Part shown: positions 5,338 to 6,541 of the stretch, piece after piece
Layout: each line of letters begins with the position of its first letter
Position numbering within the stretch: the stretch's first letter is position 1
Notes under the pieces: generated by a model
Database searches by the model: none
Told to the model about the DNA's origin: nothing
What the model saw: the letters and a program-made list of their open reading frames with translations, nothing else
Source: an uncultured Veillonella sp.
Lineage (GTDB): Bacteria > Bacillota > Negativicutes > Veillonellales > Veillonellaceae
Direction: 5' to 3'
Assembly: GCA_900550455.1 (NCBI GenBank)
Contig: URSE01000059.1
Span: forward strand, 1 to 6,541
DNA: 6,541 nt
Position numbers and translations under genes: made by a program

Positions 5338-6541
5338 TATAGTGTTTCCTCCAATAATTCCAATAGTTTTGGACCATATTGGTTAATGGACCCAGCCCCC
5401 ATAGTAATAACCAAATCATTAGGACGGACCACCTTGCTGAGAATCTTAGGAATATCATCTACATTAGGTACATAGTTGACCTGTTTACCAGTTTCGGCCT
5501 CGATACGATCAGGAATAGTTCGACCATCAATGCCATCAATAGGATCTTCTCCAGCAGCGTAAATATCGGTCATATAGAGCTCATCTGCCGCAGTAAAAGC
5601 GGTAGCAAATTCATTAGCCAAGAGTTGAGTCCGGGTATAACGGTGTGGCTGGAAAACACAAATAACACGATGCTTTTCTAATTCCTTAGCAGCCTTTAAA
5701 GTAGCCGCAATCTCTGTTGGATGGTGAGCATAATCATCAACTACCCAGACACCAGCTACATGCCCCTTAGTTTCAAAGCGCCGTTTAGCTCCTACAAATT
5801 TAGATAAGGCCTTTTGGCAAACTTCCACAGAGAGTCCATATACAGCATGGCAGGTAATAAAAGCAGCCATGGAGTTCAATACATTATGGCGTCCTGGTAC
5901 GCGGAGAGTCAAACGAGCTATATTTTGGCCCTTATAGTACACATCATAAACTAGATGGCCATCGACATAGTGTACATTGCGGGCCATATAATCATTAGAT
6001 TCATCAAAGCCATAGGTATAGAAGGTGTGGTCCACCTGACTTATCACATAGCGAATATTATCATTATCACCACATACTACAGCGATGCCATCTTTAGGTA
6101 GACGATTCACAAATTGCACAAAGGCAGCAAGAAGATTATCCATAGTTCCATAATGGTCCATATGGTCATTTTCAATGTTGGTAATAACTACTGTATGAGG
6201 GTTGTACTTGAGGAAAGACCCATCTGATTCATCCGCTTCTGCTACGGAAATATCCCCCTTGCCAGCCACAGAAGAGCCACCCAAATAGTCTACTTCCCCA
6301 CCGATGATTACGGTCGGATCCACTTGTCCTTCTACTAAGATTTGGCCAATCATAGATGTGGTAGATGTCTTACCATGAGCCCCTGCCACAGCAATTCCCT
6401 TTGTCACATCTAAGACCGCTTTTACAATATCGGACCTATGAAGAATCTTAATACCTAATTCACGAGCAGCCATCCCTAAGTGCAACTCTAACACTTGTCC
6501 GATGTTCATACGTGAAGGTACCCCTAATGGGTTTAACATGA
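5337..6541 (-). CDS. murC: UDP-N-acetylmuramate--L-alanine ligase, N-terminal domain missing and replaced by an RpoB-like segment
   Basis: MurC couples ATP hydrolysis to adding L-Ala to UDP-MurNAc, the first peptide step of peptidoglycan precursor synthesis. Numbered from the Met at 6539, MurC sequence runs from about residue 24 to 400. The P-loop is [10 protein letters not shown] (52-61), followed by EADESD (101-106), [11 protein letters not shown] (120-130), PGRHNVLN (215-222), GAKRRFE (250-256), the C-terminal domain block [10 protein letters not shown] (268-277), PHRYTRT, and TMGAGS near the end. The central ATPase and C-terminal domains are therefore complete. The N-terminal UDP-binding Rossmann-like domain with its GIGG motif, which should precede HRSDI (34-38), is absent. 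Upstream of residue 24 the frame encodes RNA polymerase beta sequence instead, and it stays open to the window edge, so the Met at 6539 is not a real start. As it stands the product could not be a working MurC. An assembly chimera is suspected. The stop TAA overlaps the ddl start. Confidence 0.93.
   Translation of the reverse strand, partial: [400 protein letters not shown]
5348..5352 (-). promoter_or_regulatory. Shine-Dalgarno site of ddl inside the 3' end of murC
   Basis: GGAGG on the minus strand, 10 nt before the ddl ATG. It is embedded in the last codons of murC (the Leu-Glu-Glu of LEETL), consistent with coupled translation through the TAATG overlap. Confidence 0.8.
6444..6541 (-). other. 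rpoB: RpoB (RNA polymerase beta) C-terminal-region fragment joined in frame to murC
   Basis: The first 23 codons read here contain [13 protein letters not shown], then VLELHLGM, a block almost invariant in bacterial RpoB (around residue 1100 in E. coli numbering, where it reads [20 protein letters not shown]). It has no counterpart in MurC. The next nine codons (6444-6470), AARELGIKI, fit both proteins: RpoB often continues AAKxLGI, and MurC has a similar stretch just before its HRSDI/RAEM motif. After 6444 the sequence is purely MurC. The fragment is incomplete on both sides, and the bases before the Met (TC) would complete an Ile-type codon as in the usual RpoB context. Identification is by recognition of the conserved block. 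The junction is either an assembly error or a recombination. Confidence 0.85.

Overview
The window looks like a low-GC (about 40% GC by eye) diderm Firmicute of the Negativicutes, most probably Veillonella or a close relative. The grounds are a Firmicute-style division and cell-wall (dcw) gene block, a Firmicute-type DUF896 protein, and an outer-membrane beta-barrel protein with a signal peptide and terminal Phe lying directly behind ftsZ. Genus assignment is inference; no database search was possible.

Layout, from the right edge leftwards along the minus strand: murC (5' end lost) - ddl - ftsQ - ftsZ - outer-membrane barrel gene - terminator - PLP aminotransferase - terminator. A small DUF896 gene lies on the plus strand at the left edge (61-318). 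It converges on the aminotransferase, and the two share one strong bidirectional terminator hairpin at 348-384.

The murC-ddl-ftsQ-ftsZ block is the distal end of a dcw cluster. MurC adds L-Ala to UDP-MurNAc, Ddl makes the D-Ala-D-Ala dipeptide used by MurF, FtsQ/DivIB is a membrane divisome protein, and FtsZ forms the cytokinetic ring. murC/ddl overlap as TAATG, and ddl/ftsQ are nearly abutting, so they look translationally coupled. ftsZ is separated by 108 nt of AT-rich leader with possible regulatory signals. There is no ftsA between ftsQ and ftsZ and no murB between murC and ddl.

The strongest anomaly is at the right edge. The murC reading frame is joined in frame to a stretch that reads as the conserved C-terminal part of RNA polymerase beta subunit ([13 protein letters not shown]...[10 protein letters not shown]). 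The switch falls in a short segment (6444-6470) that fits both proteins. It replaces the UDP-binding N-terminal domain of MurC. A chimeric assembly join through a short shared word is the most economical explanation; a real recombination is possible but less likely. I see no convincing undescribed biological system. No tRNA, rRNA, CRISPR array, insertion sequence or phage gene is visible, and no gene-free gap exceeds 300 bases.
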